From positions 3,631,530 to 3,695,529 of the forward strand of contig NC_052401.1 in the NCBI RefSeq assembly GCF_009389715.1: 64,000 nucleotides of DNA, read 5' to 3'. This DNA is from Phoenix dactylifera (taxonomy: Eukaryota; Streptophyta; Magnoliopsida; Arecales; Arecaceae). The notes beneath the pieces were generated by a model that saw only the letters and a list, made by a program, of their open reading frames with translations, had not been told where the DNA came from and made no database searches. The position numbers and the translations under genes were made by a program. Positions 36,083 to 50,298 of this stretch are shown here, piece by piece. Position 1 is the first letter of the stretch; every line of letters begins with the position of its first letter.

Positions 36083-38727
36083 ACAGCCAGCTTCTTGGCC
36101 AATGCCAGCAGCCAAATCAGAGGGCTGACTCTGAATTTCTAACTATCACAAAACCAACTTTTATTTGCTGGACCAAGTTCCACAGCTATATCATATCATA
36201 CTTTGTTTTCAAGATAGTGGTAAAAGCTACATTCACCCATTTTTTCCTAATACATTTACATTTCTGCCAAGCACCGTCATGCAACATCCCCTCCTGGTTC
36301 TTCGGCAAAAAATGCTTGAGAAGAATCTCTGTCTGACAACTCCGTGCCAAAATATTTAGCCAACAAAGATTGCTTCGTTGCTTACAGGTAGATTTACGTC
36401 TTCAAATTTCAAACGGATAATCACAACCACTGTCATTTAGCTACTATCTACTGGGAGAACTTTACAGTTACACCTGAGCAACCCATATTTCCCTCCAATT
36501 CATAGAGCATAAACTGCATGCTGCTCTTGTTTCGACTGGAGCTGTGATTTCTAATGGGAACAATTTAGCAATGGCATACTTCAACACCATGTACAGAACA
36601 GGCTTTCCTGTTATGGCACCTTACGAGATCAAAAAATTGATGAAGACTGATTGTCAAAACCAAAATGCTTCCGCAGTCTGGTAAAACCTGTGCCAGAGTA
36701 TATCTGCAGTTATGATAGAGGTGAGACTACTTTAATCAGTGAGCAAATAAAATATAATAGCACAAAACAAGAACGAACTGGTTTGCGAACCAAAAGGTTT
36801 GTAACAAAAATGTAATGAAATGAAATGAAAAATGCACATGAACTCAATTTTTTTTGAATAAACTGCCCAACCAATCTCCAAGAAATTGGAGGCTATTGAT
36901 GAAAAGAAACACGGTTGAATGACTAGGAGGAACAACGAATTTTGGCGACTTCACACATTAAGGCATATGAGGAACCTGATGTAACAGATAAAAACATGGC
37001 ATATAACTCGTTTTGCTTAAACTGTGCATGAATACAGCTTCAAATAATCAACAATTTTTTGTATCACGCAAACTCTCTCTAAGTTACATTATATGAATCA
37101 GGAATCTATGTTACAAGAGACAAATACAATATATACATAATTGCAGCAGAATGAAAATACATTAACAGCCTTTCATTTAGCAGAAACATCTAACACAAAC
37201 TCACATGCTTGACAGACAAGGATTCTAAAGCCAACCCTAGATAGTTGAGACAAGGCTACCAAAGCACTTGTACATCAAACACAAAGCAGACCCATATTGT
37301 AGTAGAAAATAATCCAAATTATGCAACTGATTTATCAATCACTGCCATCTTCCTTTCTTGCAGATTTCACAAGCTAAGATATGGCATAAAAAAGAAAGAG
37401 AAAATAAGTTCAACAAGATCAACTAAGTTCCTACATCATCTAACTTTGCTGTGTTAAGCTCTTTGCATCCGAGTATATAAGTAGATGCATCACGACAGAA
37501 AATTTGTACAAAAAGATGTCTGGATGAATTGGAAAAAAAAAGCTGACAAATATAGATCTGAAAAATGACAATATTTTCGAATGCAAAAAATTGAAAAGTA
37601 TGGAATTTAAATGGCTCACAAAATGGATAGAAGTGCTATTAAGTTTTCACTAATGAGGGAACTACTTGAGGGATATACATGTATATTTGCAGGAGTGCAT
37701 GTGTGCAATGCATGTGTAGTGCGTCACCATAAACATGTTATTCTGCAGGAAATGCTAGAAATATTTGACTTAATCTAACAAAGATAGACAAGGAGCCTCT
37801 TCAGTTTAATATAATTCTTAATGGAAGCACGAAAAAGTAATTACCCTCAAAGAAGGGCCCATGAAACTGATTAAATAACTGAGATAATGCTTGGCAATAC
37901 TGTTTACCATGTCAAGCAATAGCAGAATTGGAAAAGGTTATCCCATGGCACTTCATGGATCTCCACCTTCCAAGAAGTCCATCTCCAATCCCCCTATCTT
38001 TCTTCCTGATGGCCCAGCTGGATCAGGAGTAATGTGAGGGAAGGCAAACCAAGACCAAAACCAAAAAAGAGAAGGGATGAAAGATAAGAGTGGCTTCAGA
38101 CATGTGTATCAAGCCAACCAAATCCCTCCTCTCTCTCTCTCTCCACCCAAAACAAAATTACTGTCCCCAACTTCCCAAATTGCCCCTCTGCAGGCCAGGA
38201 AACTCTCCACCTCCCTTCCATCAAGGGGGAAGACTTGTATCCAGCTCCTGTTCCCGTTTTATGTGGGGCCTTTGCTTCCTTTTGGTTATGGTCAGACACA
38301 GAAAACAGGGCAAGGAACCTCCCTCCCCCCCCCCCCCTCTCTTCTCTTCTGTGGTTATCTTTTTGCTGCCTCCCGGAGGCCTTTCTTTGGGTCGAGGCCT
38401 TAGGCGGCCGCCTCGGTCGCCTAAGCTTCGGGCTGGCCCTGAGTACACTCAGATTTAAGTTCATAATAGTAGATCAATCAACTCAGTAGGTGGTGGTTGC
38501 AGCTTACAAAAAAAGAGGTTATAAGAAATAAACTACTTATTGGAGCACTCCCATCTGAAATCCAGGATTAGCATGCAACTATGTTTCAGAACGACAAGAG
38601 CATTAGAAAATTGTTACTGCCCTTCCCACCCATGGTAACTTTCAACCAACAGAGGGGGTTAATAAAAAAAAAAATTTCAGTGCGAAGGAATTTAGAATAA
38701 AAAATAGCTTACAATTCAATAGAAAAT
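36083..38727. other. Gene-free stretch downstream of UPF3
   Basis: The part nearest 38728 should carry the UPF3 3' UTR. At 38326-38339 is a C14 run. Between about 38370 and 38440 a GC-rich patch with GGCGGCCGCCTCGGTCGCC-type words resembles a transposon fragment, not a gene. Overlapping open frames here on both strands are products of that composition. Confidence 0.4.
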
Positions 38728-41700
38728 TTATGAAGCAGAGCCTGACTTTTGAACCCATACTTGTCTCTGCACATGAAGCAGTATGTTAGATACATATTGA
38801 TGATAAAAGATAATGATGCAATGATGCATAAAAGTAACTATATCACAATCATGGGACACCTCATGGGAACCATAGCCAGAAGAACCCCTCTTGGAATGTT
38901 TCACCTCAGATATACTCAAAGAGCTCTCTGCATCCTTCGAAGCACGTGCTGGTCCTCGGCGGCCAACATGCCTATGTGAACCTAGATATTCATCAAGCAA
39001 TTATCAAAAGTTCTGACCAACAAATGCAGAAGAGGGAGGGAACATCAGAATTAGTTCACAATGAAGTAGCAGGGCCTTACCATTTTCTACTATAGAAAGA
39101 CCGACATGTGCACCTCCATGACTTTTCATTTCTTCGGTTCTGCTTGCACTAGGTGTATCAGATTTTCTCTCCCCTTGACCTATTGGCATGTCATGGGCAT
39201 TCCAAACCACCACATTATCATCTGCTACTTTAATACCAGCTGTTTGTTGAGACATAGAGACATTTTCTAAAGAATCCACCAAAATTTGTGCAGCTTCAGA
39301 AGATGAAGAAAGAGTTCCATCATTTGATTGAGATCTGTCCGAGCGACGAAGGGGAGCCCAAACACCACGATCAGGTCTATCTTTATTCCTAGTACGCTTT
39401 TCATGCTTGTCACTAATGGATACAGAACCATGCTTGTAGCTCATAGCAACCATATCATCTATATATCTTTTGTCACCACTATCAGAAATAGATGCAGGTG
39501 AAGAGCTACTAGAGACACGATCCTTTGAAATTGAGCGTGCGCTGGGAGGCCGAGCTGGGCGCTTGTCCTTCTCCAAGTTTGTTGTATGCATATGCTGCTC
39601 GGGCTGGGAGGAAGCCATATATGACTGACCCCCTTCATTAGAAAGTATGGTTCTAATAATTCTCCCACTAGCCTCAAGTCGCTGGTTCTGTTTAGAAGTC
39701 AAGGTAGGTGAGCTTCTTACTGTAGTTGTTACATTCTGCTGCTGCACTAAGCCACCAGATGCCTGTCCAAAGATGTAATAACCAAGGAAGTGACAATAAT
39801 TACAAGATTTAAAGAGACCAACACCAAACAGTTTTCAGAAAATGCAATCAGTTGCTTACATGAGAACCTTCTCTCTCCTTTCCTTTCAAAAGCACAATTT
39901 TGCTCTTCCCAGCTTCAACAGCTCTAGAGGTTAATCCATTCGAGACAGTTACTGGAAAATCTAGCAAACAGCTAAGAATCAGTTTATGCTGTACTATATG
40001 AAATAGAAGCACATTTGATCTAGTGATCTACATAATGCACAAAACTTGATAACTGACAGCGGTGGATGAAAGGATATTCCTTGAATAAAAACCCAACAAA
40101 TATATTTCATATACAGCCATGGTATTCAGATAACCACATCATCAGACTGATAACCCAAGACAGTATTGAAATGCATACACACCCACAGACAGAAAGGAAG
40201 CATAAAAACATTTAAAAATTATATATAGCAAGAAAAGAATGCTTGTAGCACCAGCCAATGCCAAAACAACAACAAAGGTGCACAAAAGCATGAAGTCAAC
40301 ATTCGGAAGATCCATAGCTTGTCAACCTTTCTTCCTGTCTCCATGTATGTAGTTTCAAGAAAATGTGAGCTATCTGATCCCTCAAAGACATGACTTTTTG
40401 CCGCTATCAGGTTTTAGGGACATCTATCATCACAGAAACTAGATATGGAAGATAGTGCCTAAACAGAGGAAAGATAGGCTGCTCGGCTCCATAGTGAAAA
40501 GTCAACCATTACCGTTCCTTTCTTTTTAAGCAAAGATTAGGACATAAGAATTTAAACTTGGTAGAAAAATTTGTAATACAACAAATACTGCAGTAGGTAC
40601 GGGTGAACATGAATCAAATAATATCCATCTGGATTCATTAACATATCCAAATCTAACTAGACAAAAACACAAGTTTTATCATCCATTGACAACCGTATTT
40701 GTATTTGTGTTTGTATCCAATGAAAGTGGATACCAATATCAAGATATTCAACTAACTGATTTGTATTTAACCCATTAACAGCCCTGCTTCTTAATCTCGT
40801 ATGGCTCTTATAAATTACAGAGTGGATTTAATAAGTGACAGCATTTATACCCTGCAATTTTCTTTCCACACAATTTGACCACTAAGTGGACAAGTTGCAT
40901 CTCGGATTACTAAAAGAAAGCCTTAAAACCCAAATTGTGTATCTCGGAAGAGTTTAATAAGGTATACTAAATGGGCCAGTAGATGCACTAACCATATTGT
41001 GGTTCTCTGAGCAATCATAAATTGTGTAACTCAGAAGTTTATTAAGGTCTACCAAATGGATGACACGATTTGCTGGACACGGTTACCACTTTGTGGTTCT
41101 TTGTACAAATATAGTAAAGAACCCTGTTCAAGAAATTGTTCTTGTCTATACTCCAATGACACAAAGTGCGATGATTCAGTTCTAGTTGGTTCCTGCAAAC
41201 CTAGCAGTAACCCCTGTTATCCGGCATTTGAAATACCATACTTAAAGGTTAGTTATAAAATATGTTCAAGTAATGAAATTTAGATAGAGCGTACCAAATT
41301 CATCTTCTAATGCTTCTGCACCACTTGCAGAAGCTACAGCAATAGATTTATCTGGAAGCTGCTGCTCTTCTCTCCTCGGCATTAAAATGTATGTTGCTTT
41401 GTCTTTGGCACTTCCGTTCTTTCTACTATCCCTTAATACATACTGCATACAGAAAAGCAGGTGACGCCAACATGTATAATTGCTATGCAAGCATGTAAGG
41501 AAGTTAGAAACCAAAGGTGCAGGATGGCACGACAATATCCCACAAAGAAAAAGGAGCTGTGTCGAGAAGTAGGACTGAAATATAGTTGAAGTTAGGAAAT
41601 TTGCAACTCTGGCAGAAGACCCATCAAAATGCCATGGATTTAATTTAGGCAAAAATAGATCAGAATCCCATGGATTATCAACTGCTAATAAAATCTCCCC

Positions 41701-44700
41701 CCCCCCCCCCCAAAAAAAAAAAAGACTGCACACAGTCACGCGCTTGCAAACTCGCACATGCACAAACATTCATGCACATCAAGAAAACATCCACAAAGGA
41801 GAACCTAAACAAATAAATAAGACATACCATTGAAGTGGACAATCTTCGCTTCTCTGAACCCCGTTTAATAACTCCAATAGCTCTTTTGCTAAGTTTTCCA
41901 TAATCAGCTAATCTCTGCAGTATATCATAATTAAGAATATGCCCAACAATCATGGAAAAAAAAGGAATACCATTGAAGTCATACCATTGAAGTCACATTG
42001 TGGACTAAACATGGAAGACAGCATCAATCATTAGAAAAAAAAGGAATGATTAAGGAAAAAGGATAACAAAACTAGATCGCAACAAATATTATATACATTG
42101 AAGTCACCAGTGTGGACTAAACATGGAGAACAACACCAACGACATGAGCATGGACTGAAACATAAGAAAATTGAAGGACCTAAAAAAATGAACTCTACAG
42201 ACGGAATTCATAAGGAAATTGTCTTGCCTAGGTAAATAAGAAAAAGCTGACTAAGAATAAAGCAGATATACAACTACAAATTACCTTTCAATCAAAAGAG
42301 ATCAAAGTTCAGGAATTCAAAAAATCATGCGTATGCCAATTATCTAGATTTTGTTTCAACTTCTTTTGTATAATTGTACGTGCCAACTAAGTAAGAATTC
42401 ATCATAAGGTACAGAAAACTGGTTGAATCATCATTAAAAGCTCAAGAGCCATCAAGTATCTCAAGTAAATAGAAAATCAATAACAACAATTATGAAAGGC
42501 AATATGAGTAACAGCAACGAATATATGTACCATAACAAATAAATACTTTAAGCGGCTACAAAATTCTGGATATAATAATATCCATTTCAGTTATCTCAAC
42601 CTTGTCATCAGATAATCTATTCCAAATTCCATCAACAACTTAATGGTCGGACAATACACATTTTTTTTTATTTTAAAAAGGGCGTAAAAAAACAAAATCT
42701 TATAACAGTACCAGATTAGATTAATATCACTTAACCTAATATGCGTCATAGTTTCTGTATATTTAAAATTAAATTAAAACTTCATTATAGCTTCAATCTC
42801 CAACATTTCCCTCCAAAAGATTGACTAATTTGAACTTTTCCAGACCAAAAGAACTCAAAATTCCAACTTCATTACTGTCATCCTATTTTCAATTTACAAC
42901 AAACAGATACTATATTTGCTTTGGGCGGAATGGATCTCAAGTCTCATAAGTCATAACTCTTATCACCAGAGTGACAATTAAAAAACGCTAATTTTATAAG
43001 AATTGACTATTCTATAGTAGAATAGATACATAGATAGACCTTTAAAAATCTGAAGCAAGTAGAATGACTGAATACAGAAGAAGCGTGACAGAGCATCTCA
43101 GGGAAGTGATCAAAAATATCGGTGCATCTTTTGCAGTTTTGCATAAAAAGGTGTTATAATTTAGCACTAAGAAAAGGCATTATAGGCTTAAGATGCCAAG
43201 AAATAAAAAAAATGATATAGAATTCAAATTGGCTAGATGTAGGCATAACCGATCAAAATAACTTACACAGGAAAAAAAAAACTTACCCAGTACACTGCCT
43301 ATTTCAAACATTAATAATTAAAGCTTATTAATAATCAAGTCCTAATGTTCCAAACTCTACATTTAATGAAAAAGGAAAATGACATCGATAAAGTTAGAGA
43401 CTTCCCATCCAAGATCAAAAGTTCAAAAATAAGATAGATGCTAGAGCAATCATGGTATAAATATAGAATTCGGTATAGGCCCCCTCTTCAAAAAGGGGAA
43501 AAAATCACATTTCTGCTCTTTTTGTTCTCCTAGAACTAGAAATGCCTAGAGCTCCCAAATTTCATATTCCATAGCCCCAAGGTATCCTTTGGGAAAAGGC
43601 TGCACCTTTCCTAGATGGATCCAAGTCTGGCCCATCCACTCATGTGCCAGGCATCTTACTGCTGACCAATGATGCCTGACACATTCTCCTCGACTTTGAA
43701 GAGATTCACCAAAACATTATTAGACAATAATCCTTAATAAAAAAAAATTTAAAAATAATACTGCCCAAGAAATGATTTAGTAAGAAAATTAACCTGTTCA
43801 TCCAACTAGTTAATCCCAGTGAAAGCTTCTAAGAGATCCCTCCTGAATAAAATGAGAGAGCTAGATTCTCCTTTCACTTGTAGAAATGATAATCTAAGCC
43901 ATCCAAAATGATTTAACACTTGGATTTGTCATGAAAATGCAAGCTTCCCTATTTAGAAATAAAAACAATGTCATATTTGATCTGACGTAGTGGCATGTAG
44001 TAGATCCAGAACCAGAAACTAGCTTCCTCCAGTTACTATGCAAATCATCCAAAAAAAATATGATCATGCATGACGGACAAAATGATCCAAAACCAAACAC
44101 CAACAAAAACTAGCCAATATGAATGAGAGCTATGGAAAGCAAGCCTTGTTACAATATTGTGCCTTCGAAACAAAACAAAAAGGTACAGCAAGTCTACACA
44201 ATTTACAAGATACCTGAGCACCATTCTTGGCAGCTAATTTTTGCCGAACAAAATTCATCAAAGGTGTGACTATGGGCGTCTCCTTTTGAGCACCTTGAGA
44301 ATAGGAAGTGAACATGTCAACACAAATACCTTCATAATTTTTAAATTTTATTACAGACTCTTGAATATGATATCTGATGACTCTAGTTTGACTTGAATTC
44401 GAAACCTAAATGTGCCTTGCACATATAAATGACAGAATTTACCTGCTCTTTCTGCTTCTTTTCTTTCCAACTGAATCTCAGCACTTGGAAGATGCTCAGG
44501 CTTTGAAAGATGCTCGAGAAACTCCAGATATTCAGGATCTAGTTATTCATCAAAGAACTGTTTGTGATTAAAACAGAGAAAGCTAACATATATGAGCCAG
44601 AGCATGTCAAGCTTAACAAGTACATGCAGAATCAAAATAGAGAAGAAAAAAAAATACATACCCTTGGATATAGTCCCTTCACGACCATCCTTCTTGGATG

Positions 44701-47700
44701 ATGGCTTTGGAACATGTTGCGAAGGTGCATATTCTACAAGCACCTTAAACTGAGCACCTGGCAAAAGAATGATGAAATTGCTATTCATGTGATTACAATT
44801 TTTTTAATCCTCTAGGAAACAAAAGGATAGTGAGAAATCAGGGATGCCAGAAACCCTAGACAGGCAAATAGTTGAATTTCCCAAGGACAAGAATACTGGT
44901 ATAAAAGCAAATGGCTGGTAAGATCAAAAGGCTCGACTACATGCTTCTCTTGATTAGCATATCAAACATGCAGACACATATGCGTGCACACAAAAACATG
45001 AGCATACAAGTACACACACTAGCAAGTATATGCACCGATGCACACATGTATGCACATATGCTTACAGAAAAGATGCAAAATTTACTGGAGTCACAATTGT
45101 ACATGTTATAAAAGCATACATATAAGAATGTAGTTAGCTGCAGCTAATCTCTCAGCCAGAAAAGTGGATCAAATATTCTATTAGCCAGTTTGCTATATGA
45201 ACAAGCTTTCACTTCTTAGCATTACAGAAGTTTATAGACTTCCATTAATACAAAATGAAATAAAATAAGAAAGAATTGTATTTATTTACCCTTCTCATTG
45301 ACAAAGATGTGTCCATCAAAGAACTCAGCAAACTCAACCACAACTTCTGGTCGTTTGAAATTGAGGTAGGCTCGAGAATATCTCTGATTTTTGTGACTGC
45401 AGAAAACATTCAAACTGTGTTTCTTGAGTAACAAAAATAAACTTATCATTGCATCAATAGTCTGTGTTACATCATAAAAAATATAAAAATCATAAACTTA
45501 ATCCTATTTGTGCAGTGATTTTCTTTGCTCATCATTTATTGTATTAAGATGCTAAACTTTTAACAAAGCAAATAAAGATATTTAGAGCAACCAAACACCA
45601 AGAACGTGGGTATTGGAATCCAAAGTTAATTGCCAATTGAATCTTGAAGAATAGAAGTGAGAATAAAATAGAAAAAAGGAGTAACAAATAACAATCCAGG
45701 AGGCAGGGACGGTTTTCCCTTTTTTTTAGTTTTTGGAGGGGCGGGGGGGTATTGGTGATAAGAGTGACTTTGACCTCAACCAGAAATCATTTGATTAACA
45801 TGCTCCAACTGATGACATAAATTAACGTTACGCTATCCATGCATATAAAAGAAAAGTGGATAGCTAACAAATTATCACAATCTACCTTAGAAGAACAGCT
45901 TGGTGTAACATTAGATGCTCTTTGTGAAGGGCCAAACAAATATTTAAGCAAAAAATGCTCCAAGAGGGTGATCTCGGGTTAAGATTCTTATTAATTGACC
46001 TCAAAATCTAGTAAACAATATTCTGATCCTTGAGCATGACCACAAAAAGATAAAATAAGGTTAACAACCTTAGATAGTTGGGAAAAGGTCGAATAGTTAC
46101 AATCATGGTTATAAGGTATAGGCTGAGTGAACAAATATGGAAAGGTGAAGTCAGAATCTTATTGCCAGAACCACAAGCAAGTGCAAGGGCATCACACATG
46201 CAGATGCAAGAAAGTAGATATTCCCCCCCCCCCCCCCCAAAAAAAAAACTTGAAATCAGCAAGCAAAAGAAGGTTTGAGTTTGATGGGTGTTTCCTGGGG
46301 GGCAGATAGAAGTTTTTGGCAACTGAGATCAGAAACAAAAACAAGCAACACAAAGATTGACATGGTGAGTCACATTAACTTAATGTCTGCACTCCTTACT
46401 AAAATAATTTGGTATATTGCTATTCTGACGACCAGACTATATATAATATGAGAGTCTAGCATGAAGCCAATTACAAGTGAAATCTCTGTATACACTCTCT
46501 ACGTCATAAAACACACCCATATTGGACCTCTATATGGATAATGGTAGGCAAAAACAAAACAAAAGCAAAAAAAGCAATTAAACAATTATGAAAGCATCAT
46601 GAATACATGTAAATAAAATAAAATAAAGGCAAAAAAGGACCTTAACTCAACAATTTTATCTACATCAAAAATCTTTCTTCTTGAATCAATCACAACCACC
46701 ACACATGCCAAACATTTTTTAAAAAAATAGTTAAAAAGGAAAAAAATCCAGGAACAAGATATCTCAACTATCCTACCTAAATTCAAACATGTGAGAAACA
46801 TGAGGATGGAATGGTATGGACATAAAAGCAAAGAAAAAAATTCTAGATGTAAATGTATGAATAAAATGGTTACACCAACATGCAAGTGATATTCTCCCTT
46901 TACTGAAGTCTACTATTATCCAGGCATGTAAATCTTTCATTGTTAAACCATGAATCCCATGTACCCCCTTGACTACAACAAAACTAACATCTAAAATATT
47001 TACTTCCGCCAATCTCAAGTCATTGAAGAAAGTCACTCCAAAGTGAAACCCTAGCTAATCATTAGTTATTGCTTGCCACACTGGCAATATCATTTATAGA
47101 ATAACACACGTGATCCAATCAATGGATTTTACAGCATGAGCACTAGAAATCTCACGGTTAACCTGCTTCTGAAAATCAGATGGCAGGGCTACTGAGCTTG
47201 ACAATATCATACCGATATGGAATCTCTCTAAACTACCTCAAAGGCCTAATGAGTTTGCAGGATACCAGATATATACACACACATAGAAACAGAGGGTGAG
47301 AGCTAGATGTAGCAACACTCAAGATTCCAATCCGGTTTAGATTTGGTGATGGAGATCCCACAGCGATAATCCAAGTTGTTGGATGTGATCTAATATCTCT
47401 AAACTGCTTACATACCAAAATCTCGTGATTTGGAAATTCCTAGCTAATGCATTCAAAAAATTGGACATTCTAAATACCATTAAATTATTTATATATTTTT
47501 GGCCAAGTAAGCTAGAGGTCTCAAAATCATGTGACTTTTAGTACGGAAGCAGCTTATAATAGATCACATCCAATGGCCAAAATCATCGATAAGGAAGCCA
47601 CATTATGCAATATAGATCTGACCGGGTCTCAAGTGCAGCCAAGTCCAGCTATATGTATATCGAACTCACAAGTTCAGTTTTTGGGGCAATTCCAACAGGC

Positions 47701-48222
47701 TCTAATTACACACTTCCACATTAAGATTTACGTCAGAAACCCACTCACAAGTTCAGTTCTTGAGGCACACCCAAAACCCAAGGGGCTCTAATTATACACT
47801 TCCAAACTAAGATTTACGTCAAAAGCCCAAAATAGAACCGCCGCAATAGGGTCCACAAGCAACCATCGGTTTGCACCCCAAAACCCCAGTGTAGACGCCA
47901 AAAAAAAAAAAGGATCTTTAAGAAGTCTCGATTCCACAACAAGCCAAGTTCCATGATAACAATCCAGAGACGAACAAAAACAGTAAATAGGACCCCCTAA
48001 TTCTGGTTTCCACGTTATGGTTCAATCCTTAGACCACCGCGGACCTTCAGGAAATATTAAAAAGAGCCAACGAAACCCTCACCTGGCCTTGCCGGGGCGA
48101 AAGCACAACCAATCGTAGCGGCCGGAGAACCTCTCGTCGATCTGCTCTATCAGCGCCGACTGCGAGATCGACGGCGGCAGATGCCGGAGCACGATCTTCG
48201 TCCGATCAAATGGGTCCTTCAT
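38728..48222 (-). CDS. UPF3: UPF3, nonsense-mediated mRNA decay factor, 562 aa
   Basis: Smg4/UPF3-family protein that links UPF2/UPF1 to exon-junction complexes and marks transcripts with premature stops for decay; it shuttles between nucleus and cytoplasm. Minus-strand exons: 48083-48222, 45290-45396, 44662-44757, 44443-44538, 44214-44293, 41828-41914, 41295-41442, 39860-39951, 39081-39762, 38860-38981 and 38728-38766; phases close to 562 residues. The N-terminal RNP-like domain (about residues 5-170) shows KIVLRHLPPSISQS, RYDWLCFRPGKASHKNQRYS and VEYAPSQHVPKPSSKKD. A low-complexity Ser/Arg/Lys-rich middle follows. Near residues 404-419 is KRTRNKDRPDRGVWAP, the conserved exon-junction-complex-binding motif. 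The tail GSHERQVWVQKSGSAS is also family-specific. Arabidopsis UPF3 is shorter, about 480 residues (from memory), the difference lying in the disordered part. All introns are GT-AG; intron 1 is 2.7 kb. Confidence 0.95.
40930..41105. repeat. Diverged tandem duplication in UPF3 intron 7
   Basis: Two units spaced about 87 bp share AAATTGTGTA, CTC(G/A)GAAG, TTAATAAGGT/TTATTAAGGT and TTGTGGTTCT. The second copy is altered in its middle. Confidence 0.6.
41697..41722. repeat. C14-A11 homopolymer junction in UPF3 intron 6
   Basis: A run of C joins a run of A; on the transcribed strand it reads T-run then G-run. A similar C17-A10 junction lies at about 46213-46247 in intron 1 of the same gene. Confidence 0.85.
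46213..46247. repeat. C17-A10 homopolymer junction in UPF3 intron 1
   Basis: Same pattern as at 41697-41722, read T-run then G-run in the UPF3 sense direction. The G run could form a quadruplex in the pre-mRNA; that is inference. Confidence 0.85.
47664..47822. repeat. About 80-bp tandem duplication in UPF3 intron 1
   Basis: ACTCACAAGTTCAGTT occurs at 47664 and 47743. Each copy is followed by TTGNGGCA, then GGCTCTAATTA, CACTTCCA and AAGATTTACGTCA in the same order. The second copy is several bases longer. Confidence 0.8.
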
Positions 48223-49910
48223 GTGCGAAATCCCCAGCCCAGGAAGAAACCCTAGAAAATTCTTGCCCGAGTTACCAACTGAAACCTATGCGGCTTGTGC
48301 GAGAATCCTTCGATGAATCACATATTTCCCCAGGAAAACCCCCGATCGCGCGATGGATTAGGGCTGCGATTGGGTTTTGCCCCCAATTAGGGTATCGATC
48401 TGAATCCCCGGGCGGAACAGTGTGAAATCCGGTGAAGAAACGCGAAGGGGTAAAGCCTTTGTGCCAACTAACCGAAGATGCCGTGGGAAGAAATTTTATT
48501 CCCGGATTATATAAGAAGTACCCGTGCGGATTGCCCTCCCCGGTGCATGTTAGCGTGAACGTCATGGATATTGTTCTGCTGAACCTCCGGAATGTTTTAT
48601 GTGTGATGACGTGGAGCAGAAGAAGATTATGATGGAAGAGGCGGTGGAGCCCACCAAGTGATCTGGTTCTTGTTATTGGGTAATGGCTTTTGCTGTGGTG
48701 TGTTAGGAGGAATATCACATGCGAGTCATTGGACTTTGGAGATATCGATTTGCCGTTTGCTGGGGTGCACGTGAGGTCACCAGGGCACGAAGATGCAACC
48801 GTCTGATCGGGTCTGGATGAAAGATCTGGACCGTCTATCATGTTGGAAGCGAAGGACTTGAGCCGTGCGTGCGCTTGCAGATCCACGGGGATAGGGTATG
48901 GGATTTTGGCTACTGACTAGTCCTAAGTTATTAAAAGGGATGCATTGCGAGATGACTGAGAGAGCATGACTTCTTTTGGACTACTCATGTCTACCAGAAG
49001 GTGAACAGTACTGCCGATTGGGATAACTCCTATGCAGCTTATCATTCCGAAGATTTCTTCTGAAAAAACCACATCCCTACTCCTCGTCCTTTTTATCCAC
49101 TTTTTTTTTTTGAGTTTATTAATTGCACCTACATCCGTCGTGTGAGGCACCGTAGTATATATATATAAAAAAGCATTGTTGAGTTGGATATTGACTATCC
49201 AAATGTCCACTAATTATCTATACCAATTGCCATAAAGGTTGATATTTAGAAAATATTGATTCTCTATTTTTGTTTATTATTTCATTTAATTTTTAATTTA
49301 CATGATAAAATTATATTTTGGTAAATTGGTATAAAATTAGTTTGAGATAGAATTTAACTATTGAAGTTTCAAGAACACTTTTAAAAAGAAGTATCTCGTG
49401 CAAGTTATACACTAGTGTGGAGCTACTATAGTGTAAAAGACCTTTCTTTTACTTACCATTTTCTCCTATATTTTTTTTCTCTTTTATCAACTTATGAACT
49501 AGCAATACTTCCCTCTTTGTTGACTTTTCTAAACAAATCATTATTTGGATTCTAATAATCTATGCAATAATAGCTTGCTATTTTTTCTTTAGTTTGTATT
49601 CCTTTTTTCATATTTAAAACTATTTTATAATATAGTTTTTACCTGTGGCGATGATCTTGAAGTGGTTACATATATGGTTCAATTACAGATTCAATTTCAC
49701 ATTGCTAACAATTTCTTTTTTTTAAAACAAAAAAATTGTTTCTCGAGATGCTGCATATATGGCTGCACTTTATTTTCTTATCTGCAGTATGAAGTAAATA
49801 AATTGTAAATCATTTTTTTAAATTATAAACATGTTATTTCAAAAACATATACACATGCAACTTTGTCTAATATATGCTGTGTGCGTGCGCTTAACTAACA
49901 AGATGAAATA
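48223..49910. other. UPF3 leader/promoter, then gene-free spacer
   Basis: The GC-richer sequence from 48223 to about 48480 is the likely UPF3 5' UTR and promoter on the minus strand, including TAGGGTTTC-type telobox-like words (about 48250, minus strand) common in plant housekeeping promoters. From about 48900 the sequence is AT-rich with no gene. Confidence 0.45.
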
Positions 49911-50291
49911 CATGTTGTTGCTGGAAATTGGACCCGGGGGCCACCGTGAAGCCGGGGAAGGAGGAGCTCCGCTGCTACAGGGGGCGGACGGCGGTGCGCC
50001 GGCCGGCTGCGTCCTCCACCGTGGGGCGTAGGTGCGTGCCCTGCAAGAAAAACCGGTGGCCGGGCTCCCCGGCGCCGGCCCTCCGATGCCTAAGTCAGAG
50101 GGGGCCAGTATGTGGAGAGAGCAGGGAAGAGAGTATGTGGAGAAGACACAGAGGATATTTGGATAAGATCCAGAAGATGAAGGGGATGATGTCATCAATT
50201 GTGTCTGTGCTTCCTTCCACCCAGTCCAGGAGGGTTCAGTTTCGAGGGGGTTTTTTTTGTTGGGGTCCCTCCTTTTTCCCCCCAGGTTTTC

Positions 50292-50298
50292 TTTTATA
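50292..50298 (-). promoter_or_regulatory. TATA box of solo LTR copy 2
   Basis: TATAAAA on the minus strand, in the same relative place between U3 and the GC-rich R/U5 as in copy 1. Confidence 0.55.

Noticed and set aside
36165-36190. miR396-like words near TTCCACAGCT
   Set aside because: The match is only ten bases and no hairpin partner was seen nearby.
38077-38489. Several overlapping 75-122-codon ORFs on both strands
   Set aside because: All arise from a stop-poor, C- and CT-rich patch and none resembles a known protein.
41266-41769. 167-codon minus-strand ORF
   Set aside because: Only 41295-41442 is coding (UPF3 exon 7); the rest is intron read-through with a homopolymer.
48272-48886. 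204-codon minus-strand ORF upstream of UPF3
   Set aside because: It lies in the UPF3 leader/promoter, shows no recognisable family, and its start is out of frame with the real UPF3 start; GC-rich composition explains its length.
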